This document shows, piece by piece, positions 33,821 through 42,530 of a stretch of 64,000 bases of DNA; position 1 is the first letter of the stretch, and each line of letters starts with the position of its first letter. The notes below the pieces were generated by a model that had not been told where the DNA came from, made no database searches, and saw only the letters and a list, made by a program, of their open reading frames with translations. The position numbers were made by a program, and so were the translations under genes. Source of the stretch: Phytohabitans suffuscus (GTDB lineage: Bacteria > Actinomycetota > Actinomycetes > Mycobacteriales > Micromonosporaceae); NCBI RefSeq assembly GCF_011764565.1, contig NZ_AP022871.1, positions 5,766,320 to 5,830,319 on the forward strand, given 5' to 3'.

Positions 33821-35233
33821 TCAGCTCTGGCGGCTGGTGCAGACCGGCTTGGCGCGGCCGAGGTTGTTGCCCGGATAGACCACCGCGATCTCGAAGCAGA
33901 AGTCGCCGTCCTGGTCGAGCCCGTGCACGACGTAGCTGGTGGTGCCCGCGGGCAGGTCTTCGAATGGGCGCTGCTGCTGGCCCTTGGGCGCGCCGGAGAC
34001 CCGCACCTCGCCCTCGGCGCCGAGCGGGTATGCCCAGCGCAGCGTGATGCTCTCGCGGTCGTCCTCGATCGTCACCCGGCTGGGCGGGGTGCCCGGCCGG
34101 GCGCGGGCCGGGCCGGTCGGGCTGGGCGGCGGGCCTGTCGTGGCCGGGGCGCTGGCCTGCGGCGCGCTCGTGGCCGGCGGCGGTGGCCAGCTCGCGGCCG
34201 GCGGGGCGGTCCCGTCCGGCTCCTGGTCCTGCTCGACCGCGGCGAGGCCGACCACCACGGCGACCGCGCCGATCACGGCGGCCACCAGCGCGCCGGTGAC
34301 CAGCGGGGCGGGGCCGCGCCGGGCACGGCGGCGGCGCTGGCGGGGCACGTGCACGGGCAGGTTGGCGGCGGCCTCGTCCGGGCGCCAGGTGTCGGCGACG
34401 TCCGGCGGCACCGGCGACTGCGGCCGGTTGGGCGAGGCCTCGCCAGCGGCCGGGGGCAGGTCGAGCGGGGAGCCGTCGAAGTCCTGCAGGCCGGGGTATG
34501 CCTCGTCGTCCGCGGGCGCGGTCGGCAGCGCCGGGCCGCCGCAGTTGTGGTGCGGGTTGGCCGGGGCGCGCGAGAGCGAGGCGATCTGGGCGACCAGCGG
34601 GTGGTCGGGCTCCAGGTAGGCGCGGGTCAGCTCGCGGGCGTGGGCGAGGTGCTGGTGGGCCTCGGTGAAGTGGCCGCAGTCGCGCTCCATCGCGCCGAGC
34701 CGGGCGAGCATGCGGATGCCGGCGGGGTGGGCGTCCCCGTACGCCTCGCGGGTCATGTCCCACGCCTCGGCGAGGCGGGCGCGGGCGATGTCGCACTCGC
34801 CCCGCGCGTACTCCACAGTGGCCAGATCCGCGTGCGCGGCCAGCACCTGTGGCGACTCCGGCCCCTCGAGCGCGGTGAGCCCCTCGATGACCGAGCCGTA
34901 GAGGGCGGCCGAGTCGGCGTGGTTGCCGGTGCGGTGCAGCACCGAGGCGAGCGTGGCGCCGGCCCGGATCGCGCGCTCGTGGGTGGGGCCGTAGAGGCGG
35001 GTCTCCGCCTCGTACGCGAAGGTGGCCCAGGCCCGCGCGGAGTGTGGCTCACCGAGCCCCACCAGCACCCTGGAGTGCAGGCTGGCGGCCTCGGCGAGTG
35101 CGGACGACGCGTTGCCCGGATCGGTGTCCGCCGCCGCGAGCGCGTCGCTGAGCAGCAACTGCGCCGCGGAGAGATCGCCCGCCTCGAAGAGGTCGTACGC
35201 CCGCGCGGTCACTTCGGCCAGCCCTGTAGACAT
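33821..35233 (-). CDS. TPR protein with transmembrane segment and extracellular FN3-like domain
   Basis: A roughly 470-aa protein. Residues 1-210 are TPR repeats of the kinesin-light-chain type (AYEAETRLYGPTHERAIRAG, MTREAYGDAHPAGIRMLARL). A disordered Pro-rich and basic stretch follows (about 220-305), then one membrane segment (PLVTGALVAAVIGAVAVVVG), a Pro/Ala/Thr linker and a C-terminal FN3-like domain (PSRVTIEDDRESITLRWAYP). The topology puts the TPRs inside and the FN3-like domain outside. ATG at 35233 is used; ATG at 35242 is possible. It may connect cytoplasmic partners to the cell surface; the role is unknown. Confidence 0.8.
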   Translation of the reverse strand: MSTGLAEVTARAYDLFEAGDLSAAQLLLSDALAAADTDPGNASSALAEAASLHSRVLVGLGEPHSARAWATFAYEAETRLYGPTHERAIRAGATLASVLHRTGNHADSAALYGSVIEGLTALEGPESPQVLAAHADLATVEYARGECDIARARLAEAWDMTREAYGDAHPAGIRMLARLGAMERDCGHFTEAHQHLAHARELTRAYLEPDHPLVAQIASLSRAPANPHHNCGGPALPTAPADDEAYPGLQDFDGSPLDLPPAAGEASPNRPQSPVPPDVADTWRPDEAAANLPVHVPRQRRRRARRGPAPLVTGALVAAVIGAVAVVVGLAAVEQDQEPDGTAPPAASWPPPPATSAPQASAPATTGPPPSPTGPARARPGTPPSRVTIEDDRESITLRWAYPLGAEGEVRVSGAPKGQQQRPFEDLPAGTTSYVVHGLDQDGDFCFEIAVVYPGNNLGRAKPVCTSRQS

Positions 35234-35261
35234 CTGCCTCATCGTGCTGGACCGGCGACGA

Positions 35262-35726
35262 TCAGTACAAGGCCCTGCCTGGATCGAGATGGTCCAACAT
35301 GGCCTCACTGATCTTTCGCAGCTGCGCCGCCTGCTCCGGCGAGAGCTGGTCGAACAGGTGCGTGCGGACGCCCTCGACGTGCCCGGGCGCGGCCGCTGCC
35401 AGCACCTCGAAACCCTGGTCGGTGAGGACCGCGAGCTGGCCCCGGCGGTCGGTGGGGCAGTCTTCGCGCCGCACCCAGCCGTACTCCTCCAGCCGCGCCA
35501 CGGCGTGCGAAAGTCGGCTACGCGACGATGACGTGGCTTCGGCGAGGTCGCTCATCCGCAGCATGCGGCTGGGCGCCTCGGAGAGGCGGACCAGGATCTC
35601 GTAGTACGCGTGCGGCATGCCGGCGTCGCGCTGGAGCTCGCGGTCGAGCGTGTCCCACAGGGCCCGCGAGGCGTGCAGGAACGCGCGCCAGGTGCGCTGC
35701 TCCTCCTCGCTCAGCCACCTGGTCAT
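35262..35726 (-). CDS. MarR family transcriptional regulator
   Basis: A 154-aa winged-helix regulator: MSDLAEATSSSRSRLSHAVA is the recognition region and RLEEYGWVRREDCPTDRRGQ the wing. It is divergent from a VOC-family gene with 56 bp between starts. Overlapping inverted repeats there (35741-35761) are probably its operator, so it likely represses itself and the VOC gene. Confidence 0.9.
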   Translation of the reverse strand: MTRWLSEEEQRTWRAFLHASRALWDTLDRELQRDAGMPHAYYEILVRLSEAPSRMLRMSDLAEATSSSRSRLSHAVARLEEYGWVRREDCPTDRRGQLAVLTDQGFEVLAAAAPGHVEGVRTHLFDQLSPEQAAQLRKISEAMLDHLDPGRALY

Positions 35727-35740
35727 GTGAGAAAGCCTAA

Positions 35741-35761
35741 CGTTCCTGTTGAACGCTCAAC
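35741..35761. promoter_or_regulatory. Candidate MarR operator
   Basis: Two overlapping inverted repeats lie in the 56-bp divergent region: CGTTC-CTGTT-GAACG (35741-35755) and GTTGA-ACGC-TCAAC (35748-35761). A TTGA/TCAA dyad is a usual MarR-family operator type. Confidence 0.5.
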
Positions 35762-35782
35762 TATCGGGGTACCGTGCAGGTC

Positions 35783-36316
35783 ATGGGTGTACATCGGCTC
35801 AACCATGCCGTCCTCTTCGTCCGCGACGTCAACCGTAGCGTCGCCTTCTACCGTGACGTCCTGGGTTTCCGCCCGATCGCGATGACCCCGGACGGCTTCA
35901 AAGGTGCCGCCTTCATGCAGGCTCCCGACTCCACCAACGATCACGACCTCGGCCTCTTCGAGATCGGTGAGGGCGCAGGACCCTCGCCCGCCGGCCGGAG
36001 CACGGTCGGCCTCTACCACCTCGCCTGGGAGGTCGACACGCTCGACGAGCTGGAGCGCATCGCGGGCAAGCTGGTCGAGGCCGGCGCACTGGTCGGAAGC
36101 TCAGACCACGGCACCACGAAGAGCCTCTATGGCAAAGATCCGGACGGGCTGGAGTTCGAGGTCGTCTGGCTGATCCCGGCCGACCTGCTCGACCCCGCCG
36201 CCCTCGACGCCCGCAAGCGGATCCGCCCGCTCGACCTCGGGCGCGAGAAGCAGCGGTACGGCGCCACCACCCGGGCGGGGTGGGGATCTCCGTTTCCGCG
36301 TAACGTGACCCCATGA
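35783..36316 (+). CDS. VOC family (glyoxalase/dioxygenase-fold) protein
   Basis: A 177-aa vicinal-oxygen-chelate protein: RLNHAVLFVRDVNRSVAFYR at the start, LYHLAWEVDTLDELERIAGK in the middle and KDPDGLEFEVVW with the metal-ligand Glu. It may be a catechol extradiol dioxygenase-like or resistance-type binding protein; the substrate is unknown. Control by the divergent MarR regulator is likely. ATG at 35783 is preferred over GTG at 35774. The stop overlaps the next gene by 4 bp (ATGA). Confidence 0.88.
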   Translation: MGVHRLNHAVLFVRDVNRSVAFYRDVLGFRPIAMTPDGFKGAAFMQAPDSTNDHDLGLFEIGEGAGPSPAGRSTVGLYHLAWEVDTLDELERIAGKLVEAGALVGSSDHGTTKSLYGKDPDGLEFEVVWLIPADLLDPAALDARKRIRPLDLGREKQRYGATTRAGWGSPFPRNVTP

Positions 36317-37185
36317 GCGCGATCGGCGGGGCCCTCCGCGAGCTGCTGGTGCGCTACCTCGACGCCTGGACCCCGGGCGCGCTGCACGGCGCGCGCGGCG
36401 CCACGTTCGCGTACGGCTGGTCCACCACCCCGGACGGGGCGACGGCGGAGGCGGCACTGCGGGTGTTCGCCGAGTTCGCCGACCGCCTCCGCGGCCGCCG
36501 CCTGGCGGTCGTGCTGGTCGGGCCGGCGCCCGGAGCGCTGGCCGCCCGCATGGACGCGGTGCAGGCCGAGCTGGGCACACCGCCCGAGCTGAGCGTCCAC
36601 ACCGTCGAAGGCCCGCTCGACGAGCGGCTGCCCGTCGCGCTCAAGGCCGCGGGCGCCGCCGGCGCGCCGCTGCTGGCCTTCCTCGACGGCGCCGGGCCCG
36701 CGTCACTGGCCGCCGCCGGCTCCGGCAGGCCCGCCGAGGTCCTGCTTGTCTCGGGTACCGGTGAAGCGCCCGCCCCGCCCATGCCGCTGACCGCCCGCGT
36801 CGACCTGGTCTCCGGGTCGGACGGGGCCCGCCTCGTCACCTTCGCGACGACGGCCGGCAAGGGCCTGGAGGCGTTCAAGAACGCCCTGTGGGCCGTCGAC
36901 GAGTACGCGGGCGTCCGCTACCGCGACCCGCGCGACCCGGAGGGGCACCTGCTGGACATCTCGCTCAGCCCGCACCCGGGCCCGCTGCGCCGCGAGATCC
37001 TGGCCCACCTGCGCGCCGCCGGCCCGCGGACGGTGACCGAGCTGCGCCAGTTCACGCTGACCCAGACGGTGTACCGCGCCTCGGACACGGTCCGCGTGCT
37101 CAACGCGCTGCTGGGCGCCGGCGCGGTGACCCGCACCCCGGAGCGAGGCCGCCTCGGCGGCGACGTGGTGATCGCCGTCGGGTAG
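36313..37185 (+). CDS. Hypothetical protein, possibly three-Cys-motif-partner-like
   Basis: A 290-aa soluble protein without signal or membrane segments. The first two-thirds resemble a nucleotide-binding-like alpha/beta fold (LAVVLVGPAPGALAARMDAV, APLLAFLDGAGPASLAAAGS). The C-terminal 90 residues (AFKNALWAVDEYAGVRYRD, then a winged-helix-like LRQFTLTQTVYRASDTVRVL) recall the tail of three-Cys-motif-partner (TcmP) proteins; that is a weak resemblance. It is coupled to the VOC gene by a 4-bp overlap. A minisatellite begins shortly after its stop. Confidence 0.7.
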   Translation: MSAIGGALRELLVRYLDAWTPGALHGARGATFAYGWSTTPDGATAEAALRVFAEFADRLRGRRLAVVLVGPAPGALAARMDAVQAELGTPPELSVHTVEGPLDERLPVALKAAGAAGAPLLAFLDGAGPASLAAAGSGRPAEVLLVSGTGEAPAPPMPLTARVDLVSGSDGARLVTFATTAGKGLEAFKNALWAVDEYAGVRYRDPRDPEGHLLDISLSPHPGPLRREILAHLRAAGPRTVTELRQFTLTQTVYRASDTVRVLNALLGAGAVTRTPERGRLGGDVVIAVG

Positions 37186-37192
37186 CGCGCCG

Positions 37193-37760
37193 TCTGGCGC
37201 CGCTTGGGCCTGCCCGTCTGGCGCGGCCTGGGCCGCCGCCTGGGCCCGGTCTAGCGCCGCCTGGGCCCGGTCTAGCGCCGCCTGGGCCCGGTCTAGCGCC
37301 GCCTGGGCCCGGTCTAGCGCCGCCTGGGCCCGGTCTAGCGCCGCCTGGGTCCGGTCTAGCGCCGCCTGGGTCCGGTCTAGCGCCGCCTGGGCCGGTCTGG
37401 CGCCGCCTGGGCCGGTCTGGCGCCGCCTGGGCCGGTCTGGCGCCGCCTGGGCCGGTCTGGCGCCGCCTGGGCCGGTCTGGCGCCGCCTGGGCCGGTCTGG
37501 CGCCGCCTGGGCCGGTCTGGCGCCGCCTGGGCCGGTCTGGCGCCGCCTGGGCCGGTCTGGCGCCGCCTGGGCCGGTCTGGCGCCGCCTGGGCCGGTCTGG
37601 CGCCGCCTGGGCCGGTCTGGCGCCGCCTGGGCCGTGGCGCTGCCTGGGCCGGTCTGGCGCGCGTCTGGGCCCGCCTGTCTGGCGCCGTCTGGGCCGGTCT
37701 GGCGCTGTCTGGGTTCGGTCTGGCGCCCGCCTGGCGCCGTCTGGGCCCGGCGCAGCCCGG
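37193..37760. repeat. Minisatellite of 21-bp and 20-bp tandem repeats
   Basis: Seven 21-bp units occupy 37234-37380. Then twelve identical 20-bp units, CGCCGCCTGGGCCGGTCTGG, occupy 37381-37620, and degenerate copies flank both sides. The 21-bp unit has one extra C and an A in place of a G near its end. The 20-bp period shifts the reading frame every unit, so it is not coding; long open frames through it on both strands are artefacts. It separates two convergent genes. Confidence 0.95.
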
Positions 37761-37785
37761 CAAGGGATTTGATGCCGGCCCGAGG

Positions 37786-38241
37786 CTAGCGGGGCTCCCA
37801 GGCGTCGGGGCGGGTGGTGAGCTTGCGGACGTGTGCCGGCATCTTGCCGCTGACCATGTCGGCCAGGCTGACCTCGTCGACCACCTCGCGCACCGCGGCC
37901 CGGACAGCCACCCACAGGCGGGGCAGATTCTCCGCCGCACCCTCGTACTTCGTCTCCTCCGGCCGCAGGCCGCGCACCCCGGCGAGCGGGCCGTCGACCG
38001 CCCGCAGGATCGAGCCGATGGTGATGTCCCGCGGCGAGGTCGCCAGCGTGTATCCGCCCTCGGCACCCCGCTGGGCACGCACGACCCCGGCGCGGCGCAG
38101 GTCGGCCAGGACCGCCTCCAGGAACTTGCGCGGCATGTCCTGCTCGTGCGCGATCGCCTGCGCGGACATGAGTGACGGGTAGGCGGCGGCGAGACTGAGC
38201 GCGGCTCGCACCGCGTAATCACCGCGGGCGGAGATTTGCAC
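37786..38241 (-). CDS. Rrf2 family transcriptional regulator
   Basis: A 151-aa Rrf2 protein: MQISARGDYAVRAALSLAAA, the winged-helix segment MPRKFLEAVLADLRRAGVVR and GAEGGYTLATSPRDITIGSI. It lacks the three Cys that bind the Fe-S cluster in IscR and NsrR (no Cys in the whole protein), so it is more like CymR, which acts through a protein partner, or uses another signal. ATG 38241 is the standard start. Target genes are not evident. Confidence 0.9.
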   Translation of the reverse strand: MQISARGDYAVRAALSLAAAYPSLMSAQAIAHEQDMPRKFLEAVLADLRRAGVVRAQRGAEGGYTLATSPRDITIGSILRAVDGPLAGVRGLRPEETKYEGAAENLPRLWVAVRAAVREVVDEVSLADMVSGKMPAHVRKLTTRPDAWEPR

Positions 38242-38248
38242 GCCTACA

Positions 38249-39877
38249 TCATGCCTGTACGAACCCGGTGACAGGGTCGAGGGGTGGTCGCGGCGCGGGC
38301 ACTGCCGCCCAACCGCCGCCGCCCCCGGCTCCGTACTCGCGTGCGAGGTCGTCGCCGTCGGCCGGGCTTGTGGTGTTTTCGCCGGTCGCGGCGGCGCTGT
38401 CCGGGCCCGGGCCGGGTGGGCTTGTGGTGCCTTCGGCGCTCGCGGTTGGGCTTGGGTTGGTCGGGCTTGTGGTGTCTTCGGTGCTCGTGGCGGCGTGGTT
38501 TGGGCTTGGGTTGGACGGGTTTGTGGTGCTTTCGGTGCTCGTGGCGGCGTGGTTTGGGCTCGGGCCGCTCGGGCTTGTGGTGCTTTCGGTGCTCGTGGCG
38601 GTGGCGTGGGTTGGGCTTGGGTCGGCCGGGCTCGTGGTGCCTTCGGTGCTCGCGGCGGCGGCGTGGGCCGGGCTCGGGCCGGCCTCGCGGTGGACGAGGT
38701 CGCCGGTCACCGCGGCGCGGAAGGCGCCCGGGCTCTGGCCGGCCTCGCGCTGGAAGAAGCGGCCGAAGTTCGTCGGCTCCGGAAAGCCGAGCCGCCGCCC
38801 GATCTCGGCGACCGGCAGGTCGGTGCCGGCGAGCAGCCGCCTGGCCTCGAGCGTGACCCGGTCGTCGATGACCTGCTTCGCGCTGCGGCCGGTGGCGGCG
38901 AGGCTGGCCCGGGTCAGCGTCCGCACGCAGCAGCCGAGCCGGTCGGCGTAGTCCTCGACCCGGCGCGTGCGCGCGAAACCCTGCTCCAGGTCGTCCCGGA
39001 AGCGCGTGTAGGTCTCCGCCTCACCCTCCGACCCCCGACCGGCCGTCCACGCGCCGCCGGTGGCCTGCGGTGTCGCGGCGTGCCGCCGCGTCTCGGTAGG
39101 CCCACGTGTCTCGGTGTGCCGCGTCTCGGTGTGGTGTCGCGTCTCGCCGGGCCGTGGTGTCTCGCTGGGCTGCGCTGTCTCGCTGAGCCGTGGTGTCTCG
39201 CTGGGCCGCGGTGTCTTGGCGAGCTGCGGTGTCTCGGCGGGCGGCCGTGTCTCGGTGGGCTGGGGTGTCTCAACGCGCTGCGGTGTTTCGGTGGGCTGCG
39301 GTGTTTGGGTGGGCGGTCGTGCCTCGGTGGGCTGGGATGTCTCAACCCGCTGCGGTGTTTCGATGTGCCGCGGTGTTTCGGCGGGCCGCCGTGTTTCAGC
39401 GGGCTGGGGTGTCTCGGTGCGCCGCGGTGTTTCGGTGGGCTGCGGGCCGAGCAGGCGGATGCGGAGCAGGAGCGTGGCCAACTGCTGCCGCAGCAGCTCG
39501 GGGGAGAGCGCCCGTTCGCAGTCGACGACGAGCTGGCTGACCTCGTTGATGACGGCGTCCTCGTCCTCGCCGGCGAGCTGGCGGTGCGTCGGGCCGCGCT
39601 CCGGCAGGTCCGGGCCGGGCACCCAGCACACCAGCGTGGCGTCGAGCCCGGGCTGGCCGCCGGGACGGACCAGCTGGCCGGGCCGCGCCCAGACGAGCGT
39701 GCCCGGCCGGCAGGGGAACACCTCGAAGTCGACCTCGTGGGTGCCGTGCCCCTTGGTCACCAGCATCAGCCGGTGGTGGTCCAGGATGGACGCACCGTGC
39801 GGTGCGAGATCACGCAGAGTGGCGGTGGCGATCCCGGCGCCACCGGCTCCACCAGCGGACTGACCGAAACCGACCAT
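38249..39877 (-). CDS. AraC-family regulator with long hexapeptide-repeat insert and Ser/Thr/Pro tail
   Basis: A 542-aa protein, nearly twice the usual size. An N-terminal cupin sensing domain (about 1-150) starts MVGFGQSAGGAGGAGIATAT. Then about 20 copies of a six-residue Thr-Pro-rich unit (patterns TPQPTE, TPQRVE, TRPPAE) span about residues 155-280. The double helix-turn-helix follows (about 300-390; RLGCCVRTLTRASLAATGRS, RLGFPEPTNFGRFFQREAGQ, SPGAFRAAV). Finally there is a Ser/Thr/Pro tail of about 150 residues with repeated STESTTSPSGPSPNHAA-like blocks. The regulator parts look intact. The low-complexity parts probably arose by 18-bp repeat expansion. ATG 39877 is preferred over GTG 39913. 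Confidence 0.85.
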   Translation of the reverse strand: MVGFGQSAGGAGGAGIATATLRDLAPHGASILDHHRLMLVTKGHGTHEVDFEVFPCRPGTLVWARPGQLVRPGGQPGLDATLVCWVPGPDLPERGPTHRQLAGEDEDAVINEVSQLVVDCERALSPELLRQQLATLLLRIRLLGPQPTETPRRTETPQPAETRRPAETPRHIETPQRVETSQPTEARPPTQTPQPTETPQRVETPQPTETRPPAETPQLAKTPRPSETPRLSETAQPSETPRPGETRHHTETRHTETRGPTETRRHAATPQATGGAWTAGRGSEGEAETYTRFRDDLEQGFARTRRVEDYADRLGCCVRTLTRASLAATGRSAKQVIDDRVTLEARRLLAGTDLPVAEIGRRLGFPEPTNFGRFFQREAGQSPGAFRAAVTGDLVHREAGPSPAHAAAASTEGTTSPADPSPTHATATSTESTTSPSGPSPNHAATSTESTTNPSNPSPNHAATSTEDTTSPTNPSPTASAEGTTSPPGPGPDSAAATGENTTSPADGDDLAREYGAGGGGGWAAVPAPRPPLDPVTGFVQA

Positions 39878-39955
39878 CGGACCGACCGTAGCCGCAGCTG
39901 CGTGACCTCGCACGTGGTGGCGGGAAAGCTGCCGGTGCGGAAAGCTGCCGGTTGC

Positions 39956-41523
39956 TCAGCGTAGCGGTATGTCCACCCAGCTGGACGCGCTGACCGCGAT
40001 CGCCGCGCCGGACGGGTTGGCGTCCAGGTACAGCGGGTCCTTCGTGTCGAGCGCGAGCGCGAGCCGGTGACCGGCCGGCACGTTCCACGCGGTCGCCGGC
40101 AGCGCCAGGTCGATGACCTGCCGCCCACCCGACAGCCACGTGTACGGCGCGTGCGTCACCAGCCGCCCCGTCCCGAGCAGGTCGACGTCGTACAGGTAGG
40201 CGACGACCGTCCCGGTACCCGCACCCGGGTGACGGTGAGGTGGACGCGGGGGATGCCGCGCACCGCCGCACCGCCGGGCAGCAGTCCGGTCTGCCACACC
40301 GCCGCACGCGACCGGTCGACCGCAGGCAGCCAGGCGAGCGGCGGTATCCCGGTGAGCGCCTCCAGGCCGTTGGTCAGCAGGACGACGCCGGCGTTCGCGA
40401 CCGTGTCGCCGTTCGCCCGGAAGGAGGCGGCGGAGAGCGGGTACCGGGTGGTCGAGCCGGTCACGTCCGCCCAGTCAGCGTACGACTCCACGCCGCCGTT
40501 GCGCACCCGCAGCACCACCGGCGCACCGCCCGCCGGCCCGCCGCGCAGGTGCTGGTCGAACCACTGGCGCGCGCTCGTCCACACCTCGTTGGGCAGGCCG
40601 GCGAGCCCGGTGAGCTCGGGGATCGCGTGGTCGCCGGGGGAGAGCTCGAGCCGCTTCGGTCCGGTCAGGTCGCCGAAGAAGTCGACCAGCTGGTTGGGCC
40701 CGAAGATGGAGTCGCCGTACGCGTTGGCGAGCAGGACGGCCGGCCGGTTGGCGCGCAGGCCGTCCAGGTACGTCTTCGCCGAGCGGATCTGCCCCCACGC
40801 GGTGATGCCGTCGATGCCGCGGTTGGCGAAGTAGTCGGCGACGATCCGTTCGAACTCGGCGCTCGGCCGCCCGAGCAGCCGGGCCGTCGCGTGGAGCAGC
40901 CAGACCGCCTGGGGGTGGCGGGTCTGCCCCGCGTACAGGGACTCGACCAGGTCGCTCCACCCCGACAGGGCGACCACCGCCCGTACCCGGGGGTCCTGGC
41001 CGGCGGCGATGAGGCTGATGCCGGCGCCGTACGAGACGCCGCCCAGCCCCACCCGCGCCGGGTCGGCCGTCGTGTTGGCGTCCAGCCAGTCGATCGCGGC
41101 GGAGACGTCGGCGATGTCCTTCGGCCCCGCCGTGTCGATCTGACCGCCCGAGCCCCAGAAACCGCGGGCCGTGTACGAGAGCACCACGTACCCCGCCGTG
41201 GCCAGCGACCGGGCCTGGGCGAGGTACTCCGCGTCGTTCAGGCCCCAGCTGGAGACGAAGACGATCGCCGGGTGCGGGCCGGGGGTGGTGGGGGAGATGA
41301 GGTTCGCCTTGAGGACCGCGCCGTCGCGCGCGGGCAGGTCGACGAGGCGGAATGCGGTGGTCGGGGCCGCCTGCGCGGCAGCCGGCACCGCGGCGAGCAG
41401 GGTGAGGACACCGAGTACGGCGGTGAGGAGCCTGCTCGTGAGCCGGCGGGGCTGAAGTGGCGGGTTGGGTCGTGCCGGTCTGGCTCGCCTGGGCACGGCG
41501 AAACCGCTTCGGAAGAGCGCCAT
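39956..41523 (-). pseudogene. Secreted S15/CocE-like alpha/beta-hydrolase, frameshifted
   Basis: The first frame (ATG 41523) has a signal peptide (LLTAVLGVLTLLAAVPAAAQ) and an alpha/beta-hydrolase core with the nucleophile elbow GGVSYGAGIS and late His in SPGDHAIPE. It continues into a jelly-roll domain of the X-Pro dipeptidyl-peptidase C-terminal type until HLTVTR. The remaining part (GTVVAYLYDVDLLGTGRLVT to WVDIPLR) is in another frame ending at 39956. One extra base near 40224-40229 would join them into about 520 residues. Such enzymes hydrolyse peptides or esters outside the cell. Real mutation or sequence error cannot be distinguished here. Confidence 0.8.
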
Positions 41524-41692
41524 TGTGACCTCGCGGGGGACTGGCCGGACCCGGAGGACGGCCGGGTCCGGCGAGCGAGCCGCGGTGGCGCCACCACGAA
41601 GATGTTACTGAACGGTAGCGTAGGTGTTAACCAGGTCACAAGAGGGGAACGTCGATGTCTTGTCGACTCCCCGTACCCCTGCCGAGACGGCT

Positions 41693-41725
41693 GCGCCGCG
41701 CGGAGTCGGCAGCTCCGCGCGGCGC
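41693..41725 (-). terminator. Hairpin downstream of ssgB
   Basis: A perfect 13-bp stem (GCGCCGCGCGGAG at 41693-41705 with 41713-41725) and a 7-nt loop lie 26 bp after the ssgB stop, before the next gene on the same strand. There is no T-run on that strand. Confidence 0.6.
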
Positions 41726-41750
41726 TTGGGTTTCGCGTGTATGTGGCGCG

Positions 41751-42182
41751 TCAGCGCCCTGCCAGCAGGCGGTTGACCGCCGCGTCGACGTCGAGGTGGT
41801 CGGTCTCGCGCCCGCGCGGCACCACGACGTAGGTCCGCCGCAGGAAGCGCACCAGCACGCTCCGCGGCACTTCGAAGAGCGCGTTGCCGTCGGGCGATGA
41901 CAGCGCCAGCGCGACGAAGTCCCCGCGCGGCGTGGCCCAGGGCCACACCCGCACGTCGCCGATCCCGGCCGGCTCGTCCAGCCCTGTGACGAGCAGCTCG
42001 CGGGCGAAGGACCAGCTGACCGCCTCACCGCCCGCCGTCTCGGCGTGGAACAGAACGTGGACCGCGTACGGATCGGCCGGGTCGTAGCGCAAGCTGGCCC
42101 GTACCGGCAGCGCCGTCGCATCCGGTGCGACGAGCCGCAGTGACGTCTCGACCTCTACGGTCGTCGGTCGGATGGCACTCAT
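41751..42182 (-). CDS. ssgB: SsgA-like protein SsgB, sporulation-specific division regulator
   Basis: A 143-aa SALP protein closely matching SsgB, which positions FtsZ rings at sporulation septa in actinomycetes: MSAIRPTTVEVETSLRLVAP, ASLRYDPADPYAVHVLFHAE, GDVRVWPWATPRGDFVALAL and FEVPRSVLVRFLRRTYVVVP. SsgB is the most conserved member of its family, and the sequence here is complete. It stands alone and is followed by a hairpin terminator. It supports a sporulating, mycelial host. Confidence 0.94.
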   Translation of the reverse strand: MSAIRPTTVEVETSLRLVAPDATALPVRASLRYDPADPYAVHVLFHAETAGGEAVSWSFARELLVTGLDEPAGIGDVRVWPWATPRGDFVALALSSPDGNALFEVPRSVLVRFLRRTYVVVPRGRETDHLDVDAAVNRLLAGR

Positions 42183-42530
42183 GGACGATCTCCCCCGGCA
42201 CCGCTGCGGAACGCATTTGCCCCGCGTCTCCCATACTCAGTGGATACTCCTGATTACGCTCCGCCATACGCTGATCTCACCCAGTAGTGGGAAGACGGCC
42301 CCGATTTGCCACAAGAATGAACCGCTTTCGGATAGGATGTCCGGTTCTTTTTTCGTGGTGGTTGCCGCCCGGCGTCGGGTGTGGCTCAGACGTCGACTCA
42401 CTCCGGTAACGTCCAGTGGTCCGGATGAGTGACGGGCGTGACGAGACTGCGGAGGCGAAATGGCCCCAAAAGAGGCCATACTGGGTAGTGGTATGGGGGC
42501 CCGGCCGTGGTTCCGGGGGGAAGACCGGCG
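42183..42530. other. 348-bp divergent region between ssgB and the TIGR02611 gene
   Basis: It presumably holds both promoters. A plus-strand hairpin with a T-run lies at 42319-42353 (listed separately). No gene is recognised. Confidence 0.4.
42319..42353 (+). terminator. Terminator-like hairpin with T6 run
   Basis: GAACCG (42319-42324) can pair with CGGTTC (42342-42347), followed by six T. An alternative inner pairing is CGGA with TCCG. It sits 180 bp before the next gene on its strand, so it may be an attenuator in a long leader or the end of a short transcript. The stem is short and the loop large. Confidence 0.4.

Noticed and set aside
37234..37620. CRISPR array
   Set aside because: The units are contiguous tandem repeats with no spacers, and no cas genes are present.
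36888..37772. Apparent repetitive Pro/Gly/Leu proteins encoded by the minisatellite on both strands
   Set aside because: The 20-bp period changes frame each unit, and no ribosome site or family supports them.
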